Of a stretch of DNA of 37,535 nucleotides, positions 8,977-16,833 are shown piece after piece. The translations under genes and the position numbers were made by a program. Location of the stretch: the NCBI GenBank assembly GCA_021821465.1, contig JAKACM010000040.1, positions 1 to 37,535 on the forward strand, in the 5' to 3' direction. This DNA is from Bacillota bacterium. GTDB taxonomy: Bacteria > Bacillota > Sulfobacillia > Sulfobacillales > Sulfobacillaceae. The notes beneath the pieces are model-generated. The model ran no database searches and was not told the DNA's origin. It worked only from the letters and a program-made list of their open reading frames with translations. Position 1 is the stretch's first letter. Every line of letters starts with the position of its first letter.

Positions 8977-9417
8977 TCATTCCGGAAGAACCTGTAGCGA
9001 AAAATCGGTGTGGATATCTCGGTAAAAGTGGCAATGTACCGTATATGTGCCGACGTGATGAATAGGTTCGATTTCGAGTTTTTTCTTGTCGACGGAATAT
9101 CCTCGACTATTAAGCAACCCTGCCACATCTTGTGTCGTAATGGCCCCAAATAAGCGCCCCTGATCGCCACTTTTGGCACGCAAGATAAAGGTTTGATCCT
9201 TCAGTTCTTTGGCTAGCTTTTGGTACTGGTCCACGGCTTTTTGATGTCGGACTTGTTCCCTAGTTTTTTCCCTCTTAAGTTGATCGACCCTGGTTTGTGT
9301 CGCTTCCAGAGCTAACCCCTTGCGAATCAGATAATTGCGCGCATAGCCGTCTTTGACTTCGATAATATCCCCTTTCACACCGTTTCCTTGGATATCTTGT
9401 AGCAAAATAACCCGCAT
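8977..9417 (-). CDS. rplI: 50S ribosomal protein L9
   Basis: Binds 23S rRNA at the base of the L1 stalk. The N-terminal [21 protein letters not shown] and DGYARNYLI segments are the L9 N-domain (residues 1-45), followed by a long connecting helix (about 46-75, [14 protein letters not shown]) and the C-terminal domain to residue 146. Length is normal. Its ribosome site AAGGAGG lies inside the last codons of the upstream yybS-like gene, whose stop is just before the rplI ATG, so the two are tightly coupled. It precedes lonC by 25 bp. Confidence 0.97.
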   Translation of the reverse strand: MRVILLQDIQGNGVKGDIIEVKDGYARNYLIRKGLALEATQTRVDQLKREKTREQVRHQKAVDQYQKLAKELKDQTFILRAKSGDQGRLFGAITTQDVAGLLNSRGYSVDKKKLEIEPIHHVGTYTVHCHFYRDIHTDFSLQVLPE

Positions 9418-9418
9418 T

Positions 9419-10390
9419 TTAGAACCTCCTTAAGGTTAGTGCGTAATCCCGAAAATGCCAAATACTTTCATAGATGCCGATAAGGGCTAAAAGCACAAAC
9501 CCAATCCCTGAACCCGCTGCCCATAACCCCAATAAGGCCACACGATAGACCTTCGGCAAGCCTGCTAATTCGGCAATGCGCCAAAGAACATTTGCACCAA
9601 CAACTGCATAAGCCGCTATAGCCACCACCGCGACTTCCACCAAGGGAACGGTGATCTTAGCCTTAAAACCCGTCATGGCCAAGGCCAGGAAATCAGCCAG
9701 CAATATCCACAAAACCCACGGTGGTAAGCGCCAGCGGCCGAATAAAGGAACTTGCGAAATTGATAGATCCTCCAGTTCTCCAAAAAACGTCAGTAACCAA
9801 AATATCCCGGTTCCCCAGAATACTTGGTCAATTATGAAACCAAAAATCCAGTATTTTATAGCCCATGCAGTCCCCAAATCAAATTGTAGCCCGGTTGAGA
9901 TCCACAATAAGGGCCGAATACTCCACTCGGTTAAAGTGTGGATTGGATGAAAATAATAACTCTGAGCTATAAGGTATTGACTGAGTCCCAGAAAGGCCAC
10001 CGTCCCTAGCCAGCGGTATGCGGCCTTTTGGCGTGTACGGTAAGCCCACCCCGTAACCAGGGTTATCGGCACAACGGATAAGACATAGAATATATCCCAT
10101 TCAGAACCCCCGGGGAAAAGTAGGATGGCAGCCATTTCCGTTATCAGCATAAAAACAACGAAAAACCATGATTTTCGCATCACCGTGATTCCGAGTCCCA
10201 ATGGCATCAAAGCCTTTACCAATGGTTGCCACTCAGGGGAAACGACCAACCAACCGCATAACATGACCGGAAAACTGGTCAGAAACCCCATTTCCGTGAT
10301 AAGTTCGAGACGCCGGAGATGGGCGGTCATGCGGCGCTGAGCTTTTACGCTTTTAAGAGCGGTATCCATCGATTCAGGACCTTGGATCAT
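9419..10390 (-). CDS. YybS-like DUF2232 multispanning membrane protein
   Basis: A polytopic membrane protein of 323 residues with about eight hydrophobic segments. Position before rplI and the general pattern fit the YybS/DUF2232 family found next to rplI in Firmicutes; function is unknown, although the fold resembles substrate-binding components of ECF-type transporters. I placed the start at ATG 10390, preceded by CAGGAG at 8 nt, rather than the ATG at 10429, which lacks a ribosome site. Its C-terminal codons hold the rplI ribosome-binding site. In the 10391-10641 gap I see no gene; the promoter of this five-gene unit should lie there, but no clean -35/-10 pair stands out. An inverted repeat GGTTGG-N8-CCGACC is near 10511-10530. 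Confidence 0.75.
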   Translation of the reverse strand: MIQGPESMDTALKSVKAQRRMTAHLRRLELITEMGFLTSFPVMLCGWLVVSPEWQPLVKALMPLGLGITVMRKSWFFVVFMLITEMAAILLFPGGSEWDIFYVLSVVPITLVTGWAYRTRQKAAYRWLGTVAFLGLSQYLIAQSYYFHPIHTLTEWSIRPLLWISTGLQFDLGTAWAIKYWIFGFIIDQVFWGTGIFWLLTFFGELEDLSISQVPLFGRWRLPPWVLWILLADFLALAMTGFKAKITVPLVEVAVVAIAAYAVVGANVLWRIAELAGLPKVYRVALLGLWAAGSGIGFVLLALIGIYESIWHFRDYALTLRRF

Positions 10391-10641
10391 GCCTGATTCT
10401 CCTGCCTCTAAGTCGAGACTTTTCAACATTTGCCGTCTAAGTCATGCCAACCCCAGCGATTCGGTACATATTATTCTTTTAAAATTGTGGTGGATTATCT
10501 CAAAATCTCAGGTTGGTTGATCGGCCGACCAAAATGTCATACTTATGCCGATATTCTTTTGTTGCATTCATAACCGACGATCCCTTGTCCTCAATCATTA
10601 TGACACAATGAATCGTTTATCTTCGCAATCTTTTAGCGGAA

Positions 10642-10669
10642 AAAGAGCACGGGGAGGCGTGCTCTTTTT
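10642..10669 (-). terminator. Intrinsic terminator after rpsR
   Basis: AAAGAGCACG and CGTGCTCTTT pair perfectly over a 6-8 nt loop, with T-runs on both sides, so it can act in both directions. It lies 9 nt past the rpsR stop and ends the rpsF-ssb-rpsR operon. Confidence 0.9.
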
Positions 10670-10677
10670 TTCTCGGT

Positions 10678-10908
10678 TTATTCAATGCTAAAAGGCAAAA
10701 GTGCCATTTGCCGAGCACGTTTAATGGCGACGGTCATTTGCCGTTGATGCTTGGCACAGTTGCCCGAAATTCTTCTCGGAAGAATTTTTCCGCGGTCCGT
10801 CACGTAGCGCTTCAAACGTGAAGCTTCTTTAAAATCAACGTAGTCGACCTTATCCACACAAAATCCACAAACCTTTTTCTTAGGTCGCCGACCTCTTTCC
10901 TTGCGCAA
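10678..10908 (-). CDS. rpsR: 30S ribosomal protein S18
   Basis: Binds the 16S rRNA platform together with S6. From the TTG at 10908 the protein is 76 residues, opening [17 protein letters not shown], which matches the usual S18 start. A GTG at 10917 is in frame but overlaps the AGGAG ribosome site, so TTG with 8-nt spacing is preferred. The core [51 protein letters not shown] is standard S18, read here in shorter pieces such as [17 protein letters not shown]. It is the last gene of the rpsF-ssb-rpsR operon. Confidence 0.96.
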   Translation of the reverse strand: MRKERGRRPKKKVCGFCVDKVDYVDFKEASRLKRYVTDRGKILPRRISGNCAKHQRQMTVAIKRARQMALLPFSIE

Positions 10909-10950
10909 ACTTTTCACTCCTTTTCGATCTATTATGATAATACTCGGAAA

Positions 10951-11349
10951 CTAGAAGGGAAGGTCGTCCGGAAAGGCAACATCGTCCGTGTCGGTGCTAT
11001 TCGAAGAAGCAGATGTCGTTTGTCCGTCTTTGGGGCGATCCAAAAATCTCACGTTATCCGCTATCACCTCGGCCACTCGGCGTTTTGTACCGTCTTGAGC
11101 TTCATAACTGCGAATTTGAAGACGCCCTTCCAATGCCACAAGTCTCCCTTTGGCTAAATGGTTACCGACCGTCTCTCCCAATTTGCGCCATGCGACGCAA
11201 TCGACGAAGTCGGCTTCCCGTTGCCCTTGTTGATTAGAGAAGGGACGATCAACAGCCAACGTAAATGAAGCCACTGGAACGCCCTGAGGGGTGTAGCGCA
11301 ATTCGGGATCGCGTGTTAAACGGCCAATAAGAATGATGCGATTTAACAT
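10951..11349 (-). CDS. ssb: Single-stranded DNA-binding protein
   Basis: Coats single-stranded DNA during replication and repair. Residues 1-105 are the OB fold (MLNRIILIGRLTRDPELRYT, FTLAVDRPF, VDCVAWRKLGE, LVALEGRLQIRSYE), then a short polar tail leads to the acidic tip DVAFPDDLPF, which recruits partner proteins. At 132 residues the linker is on the short side. ATG follows GGAGGAACCTC. It is second in the rpsF-ssb-rpsR operon, the standard Firmicute order, so it shares the leader-based control of that operon. Confidence 0.97.
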   Translation of the reverse strand: MLNRIILIGRLTRDPELRYTPQGVPVASFTLAVDRPFSNQQGQREADFVDCVAWRKLGETVGNHLAKGRLVALEGRLQIRSYEAQDGTKRRVAEVIADNVRFLDRPKDGQTTSASSNSTDTDDVAFPDDLPF

Positions 11350-11364
11350 GAGGTTCCTCCCTCT

Positions 11365-11658
11365 TTAATCGTCAATCCGCACGACAATTGACCTGGTCAC
11401 ATCCTCATGGATTTTTAAGACACGCGTTATTTCGTTAGCAATATCTTTGGATTCGTCGTAAACGAAGTCGATGACTACATAAAATCCTTCGGTCAGGCGT
11501 TGAATCTCGTAAGCTAACTTGCGGCGTCCCCACTTGTCCACTTTCGCGACAGTGGCGTGTTCCTGGGCCAATAGTTCATTAAAGCGATCGATATCAGCCT
11601 GGGTTTGTTCTTCACCTAAATCCGGTTTTAAAATGTACATGAGCTCATAATGAGCCAA
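11365..11658 (-). CDS. rpsF: 30S ribosomal protein S6
   Basis: S6 of 97 residues; pairs with S18 on the 16S platform. MAHYELMYILKPDL and the WGRRKLAYEIQRLTEGFYVVIDF block are classic. The start codon is TTG at 11658 (confirmed by the conserved protein start and GGAGGTG about 10 nt upstream), unusual for a strongly expressed gene. First gene of the operon, behind a promoter and an approximately 85-nt structured leader. Confidence 0.97.
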   Translation of the reverse strand: MAHYELMYILKPDLGEEQTQADIDRFNELLAQEHATVAKVDKWGRRKLAYEIQRLTEGFYVVIDFVYDESKDIANEITRVLKIHEDVTRSIVVRIDD

Positions 11659-11669
11659 AATTTTTCACC

Positions 11670-11745
11670 TCCTCCACGGTCACCCGTCTATACGGGGGGC
11701 TCCGTATTCCACCGGAGCAGGGTGGTGTGAGCCTAAGCTCAAGCA
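11670..11745 (-). promoter_or_regulatory. Structured rpsF leader, candidate S6:S18 autoregulatory element
   Basis: Read on the minus strand, the leader contains CACACCACCC, then CTCCG-GTGGAATA-CGGAG and CCCGT-ATAG-ACGGG helices that overlap and are followed by the GTGGAGGAGGTGA ribosome site. rpsF leaders in many bacteria carry a motif, recognised by the S6:S18 complex, that represses the operon. The position and dense pairing fit that role. I cannot confirm the exact consensus by eye. Confidence 0.5.
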
Positions 11746-11750
11746 GACAT

Positions 11751-11779
11751 AGTGTAACAGCAAAAATGTGAGTTGGCAA
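11751..11779 (-). promoter_or_regulatory. Sigma-A type promoter of rpsF-ssb-rpsR
   Basis: Minus strand: -35 TTGCCA (11774-11779), 17-bp spacer, -10 TACACT (11751-11756). Transcription would begin near 11744, giving a leader of about 85 nt before the rpsF TTG. The rest of the gap up to the ddl terminator (11780-12064) contains no gene I can support. Confidence 0.7.
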
Positions 11780-12064
11780 TGTGCATCTCCGGTTCCCATT
11801 TTTTCCGTTGTTTACAATGCGCCAAAATAAAAGATTACCGGAAATAATACGAATGGCACGGGGTTTTTCTCGAAAAATTGGTTTGAGCATTTGACGTTGG
11901 AACTGGTGAAAAATGCATTCAGTAAAGATCCCGACGGTGTGATCTTCCGTTGGTGCCGGAGAATGGAAAAAGTGCGGAGAGAAGTCCTGGATGAACTTCA
12001 TCTCCGAATAGGCCTCTTTAATTGCTTATCATGCAGAATGTTCGTCGGGCAGAAAACGGGTGTG

Positions 12065-12091
12065 AGCATCTCATTATAGGTGCAAGATGCT
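12065..12091 (-). terminator. Hairpin at the ddl stop codon, probable terminator
   Basis: AGCATCT and AGATGCT pair perfectly around a 13-nt loop, starting within the ddl stop codon on the minus strand. The downstream CACACCCGTTTTCTG is only weakly U-rich, so efficiency is uncertain. Confidence 0.45.
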
Positions 12092-13140
12092 TAAAGTTTG
12101 GATTCGGGTGCCGGCGTTAAGGCGAGATTGACTAATCGTTTCACGAGCTGCGCAAAATCCAAGCCAAACACCTGGGCGGCCTTGGGTAACAAGGAGTTCG
12201 GGGTCATACCCGGGATCGTGTTCAATTCGAGAATAACCGGTCCTTCAGAAGTCAGGATGAAATCACTTCGCGAAAATCCCTTGCATCCAAGTATTTGGTG
12301 AGCACGAACAGCCAAATCTTGGATGTGCCGGGCATTTTTGTGATCTATGAGTGCCGGGCAAATTTCGTCTGATCCTCCTTCAACATACTTGGCCGTAAAG
12401 TCAAAGAAAGCCCCGGTACGTGGAACAATTTCGATAATCGGCAAGGGTAGTGTGCTCCCGTCGTAATCTTCCAAAACTGCACAAGTCAGCTCACGCCCGA
12501 GCATCTTTTTTTCCACCATGAGAGGAACATTATTGCGCAACTCTCGCTCCAAAGCCTCCCGTAATTGTTCCTGATTGTTCGCCATATGAATACCGACGCT
12601 GGATCCCCCTTCGTTTGGCTTAATGACCAAAGGATAGCCCAGCCGGGTTTCAATTTGAGGAATCAATCGGCCCATTGATTCCATCTTGCTCGGGACAACA
12701 TAAAATTCCGGTGCGGTCGGTAGTTGATGAAATTGGAAGAGTTCTTTAGCACGATGTTTATTCATGGCTGATGCCGAGGCCAAGGCACCACTGCCGGTAT
12801 AAGGAATATGCAAAGTGTCTAGAACCGCTTGAATGGTTCCGTCTTCGCCAAAGCTGCCATGTAAGGCAAGGAAGACGATGTCGACATCCTCCAAAAGATG
12901 AAAACCTTGAAGTGTAGACGACCTAGGAGGAGCGGCATGAACCAGCGCAGCGGGATGCATGGCCTCATCGGGTATGTTTCGCGTTTTTTGCCACTCGCCG
13001 TTTTCATGGATAATCAGTGCATCCACGTCGAATTCATCAAGGCTCGTTAGAGCTTGGAACACCACGCGGCCACTGGCCATCGATACGCTGTATTCTGCAG
13101 ATGGCCCGCCCATAAGAACCATCACATGCACCTTGGCCAT
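12091..13140 (-). CDS. ddl: D-alanine--D-alanine ligase
   Basis: ATP-grasp enzyme that makes D-Ala-D-Ala for peptidoglycan precursors in the cytoplasm. It has 349 residues. VMGG(P)SAEYSVSMASG-like N-terminal segment with Glu, the LHGSFGEDGTIQ loop, SSVGIHM (catalytic Ser/ATP loop), GRELTCAVL, the metal-binding ILELNTIPGMTP near the C-terminus and YTGSG are all present. The start ATG (13140) has GGAGGAG upstream. It follows a DUF951 gene and the MscS gene on the same strand, and a hairpin closes the unit. The family's ligase motifs are intact; whether it makes D-Ala-D-Lac cannot be decided by eye. Confidence 0.95.
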   Translation of the reverse strand: MAKVHVMVLMGGPSAEYSVSMASGRVVFQALTSLDEFDVDALIIHENGEWQKTRNIPDEAMHPAALVHAAPPRSSTLQGFHLLEDVDIVFLALHGSFGEDGTIQAVLDTLHIPYTGSGALASASAMNKHRAKELFQFHQLPTAPEFYVVPSKMESMGRLIPQIETRLGYPLVIKPNEGGSSVGIHMANNQEQLREALERELRNNVPLMVEKKMLGRELTCAVLEDYDGSTLPLPIIEIVPRTGAFFDFTAKYVEGGSDEICPALIDHKNARHIQDLAVRAHQILGCKGFSRSDFILTSEGPVILELNTIPGMTPNSLLPKAAQVFGLDFAQLVKRLVNLALTPAPESKL

Positions 13141-13209
13141 AACGACTCCTCCTCCAGTCAGAAGACATTCTTTGTAACGAAAACTTGCTAGCGGTGCAAA
13201 TCCGGCCGG

Positions 13210-13425
13210 TTAAACATTCCGGTCCGGGTCAGCCTCGGCAGTGTTCACCACCCGTTTCACCGCGCGCTCAAAAGTTTTTCGTGGAATCATTATACGATGT
13301 CCACATTTTTGACACTTCAGGCCAAAGTCCATTCCGGTACGGGTGATGATCCACAATCTGTTTCCGCAAGGATGAGGTTTTTTGAGTTCCACCACGTCGT
13401 TTAAATGATATTGTGTCGATGCCAT
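13210..13425 (-). CDS. DUF951 family small zinc-ribbon-like protein (YyzM-like)
   Basis: A 71-residue protein beginning with the DVVELKKPHPCGN motif and LKCQKCGHRIMIPRKTFERAVKRV, the hallmark of DUF951. One Cys in HPCG and a CxxC pair suggest metal binding. In many Firmicutes this small gene sits near the origin next to mscS-type and parB genes; function is unknown. It starts 25 bp after the MscS gene, on the same strand. Confidence 0.85.
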   Translation of the reverse strand: MASTQYHLNDVVELKKPHPCGNRLWIITRTGMDFGLKCQKCGHRIMIPRKTFERAVKRVVNTAEADPDRNV

Positions 13426-13449
13426 TTTAGACCCATTCCCTTTCCAGTT

Positions 13450-14208
13450 TTAGGCCAATTGTATTGCATGGCGGTGAAAAGAGTCGAGAACGCATTGTCG
13501 AATCCATTGATCCACAATTGCGCGGGAATCCGGTGAAGCCGAGGCTGTAATAGTCCACATGGTGCACGCATTCCCAAAACCGGTAATTCCGTGAAGAGTA
13601 ATCTCAGAAGCCTGGCTTTGGGCTGCTGCCACGGCTTCTTCCAAAGCCATTCGCACGTTTTGGGGATCCTCTTGCGCAATGACTGAAACCACCACCGTTA
13701 CAATAAGCGCTTCTGCGACACGACTGAGGTTTTCAACCTCCAGAATCAAGCGATTAGGTATCACGATTGTATCTCCCGTAGGCCCAATCAAACGAGTAAT
13801 GCGTATCCCTACTTCCTGAACTTCCCCTGAGAGATTCAATGAAGGAAAAGTTACACGCTCCCCGACTCCAAATTGGTCTTCATAGAGTAGAAAAATGCCG
13901 GTGACAACATCCTGAACCAACCCTTGGGCACCAAAACTGATAGCTAGACCAATGATTCCTGCCCCGGCAATCAAGGATGCGGTTTGAACGTGAAACTGCC
14001 CCATTATCATCACGACTACAATAAAGTCGACACTATATCGAAGCGCCGAAGCTAATAGTCGGTACAGCGTGACACGGTGTCTCCTCTGAGAGCCTTGAGT
14101 CGATTCTAGCTTTTTGAACATGCGTCCGACGATCCGAACAAAAATTGCAGCCAAAATCAAAATAGCAACAGATCGTGTAGCGTCAGTGATCAACTGGGAA
14201 ACATTCAT
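13450..14208 (-). CDS. Small-conductance mechanosensitive channel, MscS family
   Basis: A 252-residue inner-membrane channel that opens under osmotic downshock. There are three hydrophobic segments in the first 105 residues, the pore-lining helix being around GAGIIGLAISFGAQGLVQDVVTGI with its Gly/Ala packing. Then FLLYEDQFGVGERVTF leads into the beta domain, and an alpha/beta cytoplasmic domain follows to the end. Closest in layout to the short YkuT/YnaI-like MscS proteins near oriC in Firmicutes. Its ATG overlaps the cvpA stop (TAATG), so translation is coupled. Confidence 0.92.
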   Translation of the reverse strand: MNVSQLITDATRSVAILILAAIFVRIVGRMFKKLESTQGSQRRHRVTLYRLLASALRYSVDFIVVVMIMGQFHVQTASLIAGAGIIGLAISFGAQGLVQDVVTGIFLLYEDQFGVGERVTFPSLNLSGEVQEVGIRITRLIGPTGDTIVIPNRLILEVENLSRVAEALIVTVVVSVIAQEDPQNVRMALEEAVAAAQSQASEITLHGITGFGNACTMWTITASASPDSRAIVDQWIRQCVLDSFHRHAIQLA

Positions 14209-14792
14209 TAGAGAAATGCTCCTCCCGGTAATTTGGCAATGTGGCCAAATATTCCTGCCAGTGCCATCACAAACCGATCATGGCGCAAGGTCGCACTGAG
14301 TGAACTGTGACTAAGCAGGGGCAACGCCAAAATTAAAGTGACCAAGAGGCCTACCAAGATACCGTGTTCGGCGAGCCCTGCGATCGCACCACCGATGTTG
14401 TTTAGCAATCCTGTAATACGCAACGTCTTAACAACCCGAGTCAGGAATTCGCCAATTAGCCGGCCGAAAAATTCCACGGCACCCACTATCGCCAGGAACA
14501 CCAGAAGAGCCAGCAGCATATGAACTAGATTGTCGGCTTGGATCGTGTATCCTGGTATGTTGGAAGCAGGGCCGGGCAGAAAGTGGCGGGTCCAGCGCGA
14601 AATAGGCAACGCAGACATCAGTGCTTGGGTTAGGTAGCCTTGATAGCGGATAGCGAGAAGAATGCCCAAGATATAGCCGAAGAGGGTAAATAGTACCGTT
14701 ACAAGCCCTCGCCTGAGGCCGCTGACCGCTCCTATGGCAATGTACACGACGATAGCAATGTCAATCCAACGCAATCGGTGTTCCCCCTTCAT
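14208..14792 (-). CDS. CvpA family membrane protein
   Basis: A 194-residue protein with four hydrophobic segments. The opening DIAIVVYIAIGAVSGLRRGLVTVLFTLFGYILGI is typical of CvpA, a family named for colicin V production in E. coli; its molecular role is not settled. The RLIGEFLTRVVKTLRITGLLNNIGGAIAGL block is also conserved. Start ATG overlaps the previous stop (ATGA) and the gene is coupled to MscS downstream. Confidence 0.85.
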   Translation of the reverse strand: MKGEHRLRWIDIAIVVYIAIGAVSGLRRGLVTVLFTLFGYILGILLAIRYQGYLTQALMSALPISRWTRHFLPGPASNIPGYTIQADNLVHMLLALLVFLAIVGAVEFFGRLIGEFLTRVVKTLRITGLLNNIGGAIAGLAEHGILVGLLVTLILALPLLSHSSLSATLRHDRFVMALAGIFGHIAKLPGGAFL

Positions 14793-15175
14793 CTCCCAGA
14801 TCGGTTAGTCCCAACGCCCCGACGATGAGTGTGGGGCCATAACCACAATATATAGGCGGTAAACAAGGCGAGCAATCCCGGATCTACTTGGGCCCCACCT
14901 TGTGCCAACGATAATCGGGTGGCGATCCAAGCCCCAATGCCAGTCACTCCCGCGATGAATAAATCCTCAATAATAGCGGTATAAGAACGCGGTTTTGCGA
15001 TAAGAATCCCAATCTCGACGGCCAATTCGGCGACAAGAAAATCGGCCAAAAACCGCAATAATAAAGGTTCCGACGTCACTGTGCCCATCATCTGCAAGCC
15101 AATTATGGGGACAAGAAGACTGACAATAATACTAAGAAAACGCCGACCTACTCGGCGGGACTTGCGATGTTTCAC
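14789..15175 (-). CDS. Small membrane protein, function unknown
   Basis: I do not recognise this protein. From GTG 15175 it has 128 residues: a strongly basic N-terminus (KHRKSRRVGRR), then about four hydrophobic segments, and a basic C-terminal tail. The frame extends to 15235, but the GTG overlaps the TPR stop by four bases (GTGA) and has AGGGCGAGG upstream, matching the coupling used in this operon. Its stop overlaps the cvpA start. The context suggests a membrane function with its neighbours; nothing more can be said. Confidence 0.7.
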   Translation of the reverse strand: MKHRKSRRVGRRFLSIIVSLLVPIIGLQMMGTVTSEPLLLRFLADFLVAELAVEIGILIAKPRSYTAIIEDLFIAGVTGIGAWIATRLSLAQGGAQVDPGLLALFTAYILWLWPHTHRRGVGTNRSGR

Positions 15176-15774
15176 AGTTTGCCTCGCCCTAACAACCATA
15201 TTGCCAGAACAACCCCCAAAATAATCCAAATCCATTGACGAAGCCCCATACTAAAGTGACCTCGCGAAGATGTTACATCTCGTTCATTGAGGGACGGTGC
15301 CGCTGCATCCGGGTTTCTCGGTTTTCGCGTCTCCAGCCTTTGAGACCGTTTGAGATGGGCCACTGAGGGCGCTATACGACCCATGCGACGGTATGCGATG
15401 GCAAGATTGCGGTGCGCCGGAGGATATTCCGGATCGGCTTGTAGAGCCAAAGAATAATGCTTCACAGCCTCATCCAGCTGCCCTCGTTCCAAATAAATAT
15501 TGCCGAGATTTGTCAAAGAAGGCACATGACGAGATTCTTTTGACAACGCGAAGAGAAAATATTTTTCGGCATTCTCCAATTGCCCCTTCTCGGCATACAT
15601 GACCCCTATTTTGTTATACCCTTCCGGACGCTCAGGATACTCCTCCGTAATTCTATTGAATATGTTTGATGCCTCTTCACGGTTTCCCGATTCCCATGCG
15701 CGTGTCCCGTCGGCTAGCCATAACTGGCCCCGAGAATCCCACGTGTTGCTATCGATGCCGTTTGAGTTATTCAC
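15172..15774 (-). CDS. TPR-repeat protein with C-terminal membrane anchor
   Basis: A 200-residue protein made of three to four tetratricopeptide repeats (about residues 17-150, for example AEKGQLENAEKYFLFALSKE and LERGQLDEAVKHYSLALQAD), a charged linker, and one C-terminal transmembrane helix (about 180-196) with basic end GRGKL. The TPR part therefore most likely faces the cytoplasm as a tail-anchored scaffold for protein partners. Start chosen at GTG 15774: it has AAGGA 6 nt upstream, just after the YkvI-like stop; the longer frame to 15882 lies inside that gene. Partners are unknown; coupled genes downstream are membrane proteins. Confidence 0.8.
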   Translation of the reverse strand: MNNSNGIDSNTWDSRGQLWLADGTRAWESGNREEASNIFNRITEEYPERPEGYNKIGVMYAEKGQLENAEKYFLFALSKESRHVPSLTNLGNIYLERGQLDEAVKHYSLALQADPEYPPAHRNLAIAYRRMGRIAPSVAHLKRSQRLETRKPRNPDAAAPSLNERDVTSSRGHFSMGLRQWIWIILGVVLAIWLLGRGKL

Positions 15775-15776
15775 GG

Positions 15777-16760
15777 TTATTCCTTCTCTCCCTTTATCGA
15801 AACGAACAGTGGCAGCCACAACATGACCGCTAAAGATCCCATGACGGGATAAAGACGACTCACGAGTGTCCCAAAACTCCATTGGGGAAGTAGCAACGTC
15901 AGGGCAAGCACCGGAACCATAACCTTACCGTAGCGCTGACGAAAAGCAAACACGATACTCACCCCGGTACTCCATAAAGCAAGCCACAAACTGACGGCGT
16001 ATAGCTTGCCAAGAAATGAATGAACCTGCAAAGCCATGTTTACCATAGGCAAATCCGTGACTGACACAAGGCCGTTTAAAACCCGGTGTTCCGCATACAA
16101 TAACGCAGCCAGGATTACGGCCCCAACAATAGCAGCAAACCAACCCTCCTGCCGCGATCGGGTCCAAGTTCCCGCCCCTAGCAAGACCATGACGGCAGTA
16201 AATAAATTATACGATACATAAAGGATAGCTGACAAAAGCCAAATCCACGAATGGGGTTCTTTGATGCTTTGGGCTGGAACTGGGTGCACCATTAGACTCG
16301 TGGTCACTGTTATCACCGTGAGATATGGCACAACTATTAGATTTAGCTTTGTCAGTCCTTCCGCGCCCCCATATCCAATGACTAATGTTAGAGCTAATGT
16401 GACAAGACTTCCCAACCACGTCGGAACACCGAACGCTCTCAAGGTACCGGCCCCTCCGGATGTACAAACAATAACGCTAGTCACCAGGAATGCCGCAGTC
16501 ATCCCTTCAAGGACTCTGGCCGTGCCTCGCGGATAGGCATGCAGCAGAAGTTTGCCGAAGTTGTCGACTCCTTCCCGTCCTTTATTAAGGGCCAGGCCCC
16601 CGACCACGGCGAACGAGATGGCGGCTAATAAGATTCCCCAAATCCCTTGAGAACCGAAACGGCTAAAGAATTGCCACACCTCCTGGCCACTGGCAAAGCC
16701 GGCACCGATAACGGTCCCGACATACGTCAAGGCGATGATTAGAACGATGGGAATTCGCAT
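15777..16760 (-). CDS. YkvI family membrane protein (amino-acid transporter-like)
   Basis: A 327-residue polytopic membrane protein with about ten hydrophobic segments. MRIPIVLIIALTYVGTVIGAGFASGQE has the conserved GxxIGAGFASGQE motif of the YkvI family, distant relatives of APC-type transporters; the unwound first helix motif fits substrate binding. The substrate is unknown. ATG 16760 has a GGAGGGAGGAAATCT ribosome site, so the longer frame from 16856, which overlaps yyaC, is rejected. It heads a coupled run of TPR, small membrane protein, CvpA and MscS genes. Confidence 0.82.
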   Translation of the reverse strand: MRIPIVLIIALTYVGTVIGAGFASGQEVWQFFSRFGSQGIWGILLAAISFAVVGGLALNKGREGVDNFGKLLLHAYPRGTARVLEGMTAAFLVTSVIVCTSGGAGTLRAFGVPTWLGSLVTLALTLVIGYGGAEGLTKLNLIVVPYLTVITVTTSLMVHPVPAQSIKEPHSWIWLLSAILYVSYNLFTAVMVLLGAGTWTRSRQEGWFAAIVGAVILAALLYAEHRVLNGLVSVTDLPMVNMALQVHSFLGKLYAVSLWLALWSTGVSIVFAFRQRYGKVMVPVLALTLLLPQWSFGTLVSRLYPVMGSLAVMLWLPLFVSIKGEKE

Positions 16761-16833
16761 AGATTTCCTCCCTCCTAGTACATCTATGACCGGAGTTGGA
16801 TAAAATAGTCTTAGAAATCGGGGGGGAGACTGT

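Noticed and set aside
8952..9179. N-terminal extension of LonC
   Set aside because: It lies inside rplI in another frame; ATG 8951 has a strong ribosome site.
11891..12079. 62-codon open frame in the ddl-rpsF gap
   Set aside because: No ribosome site, no family resemblance, and it overlaps the ddl hairpin.
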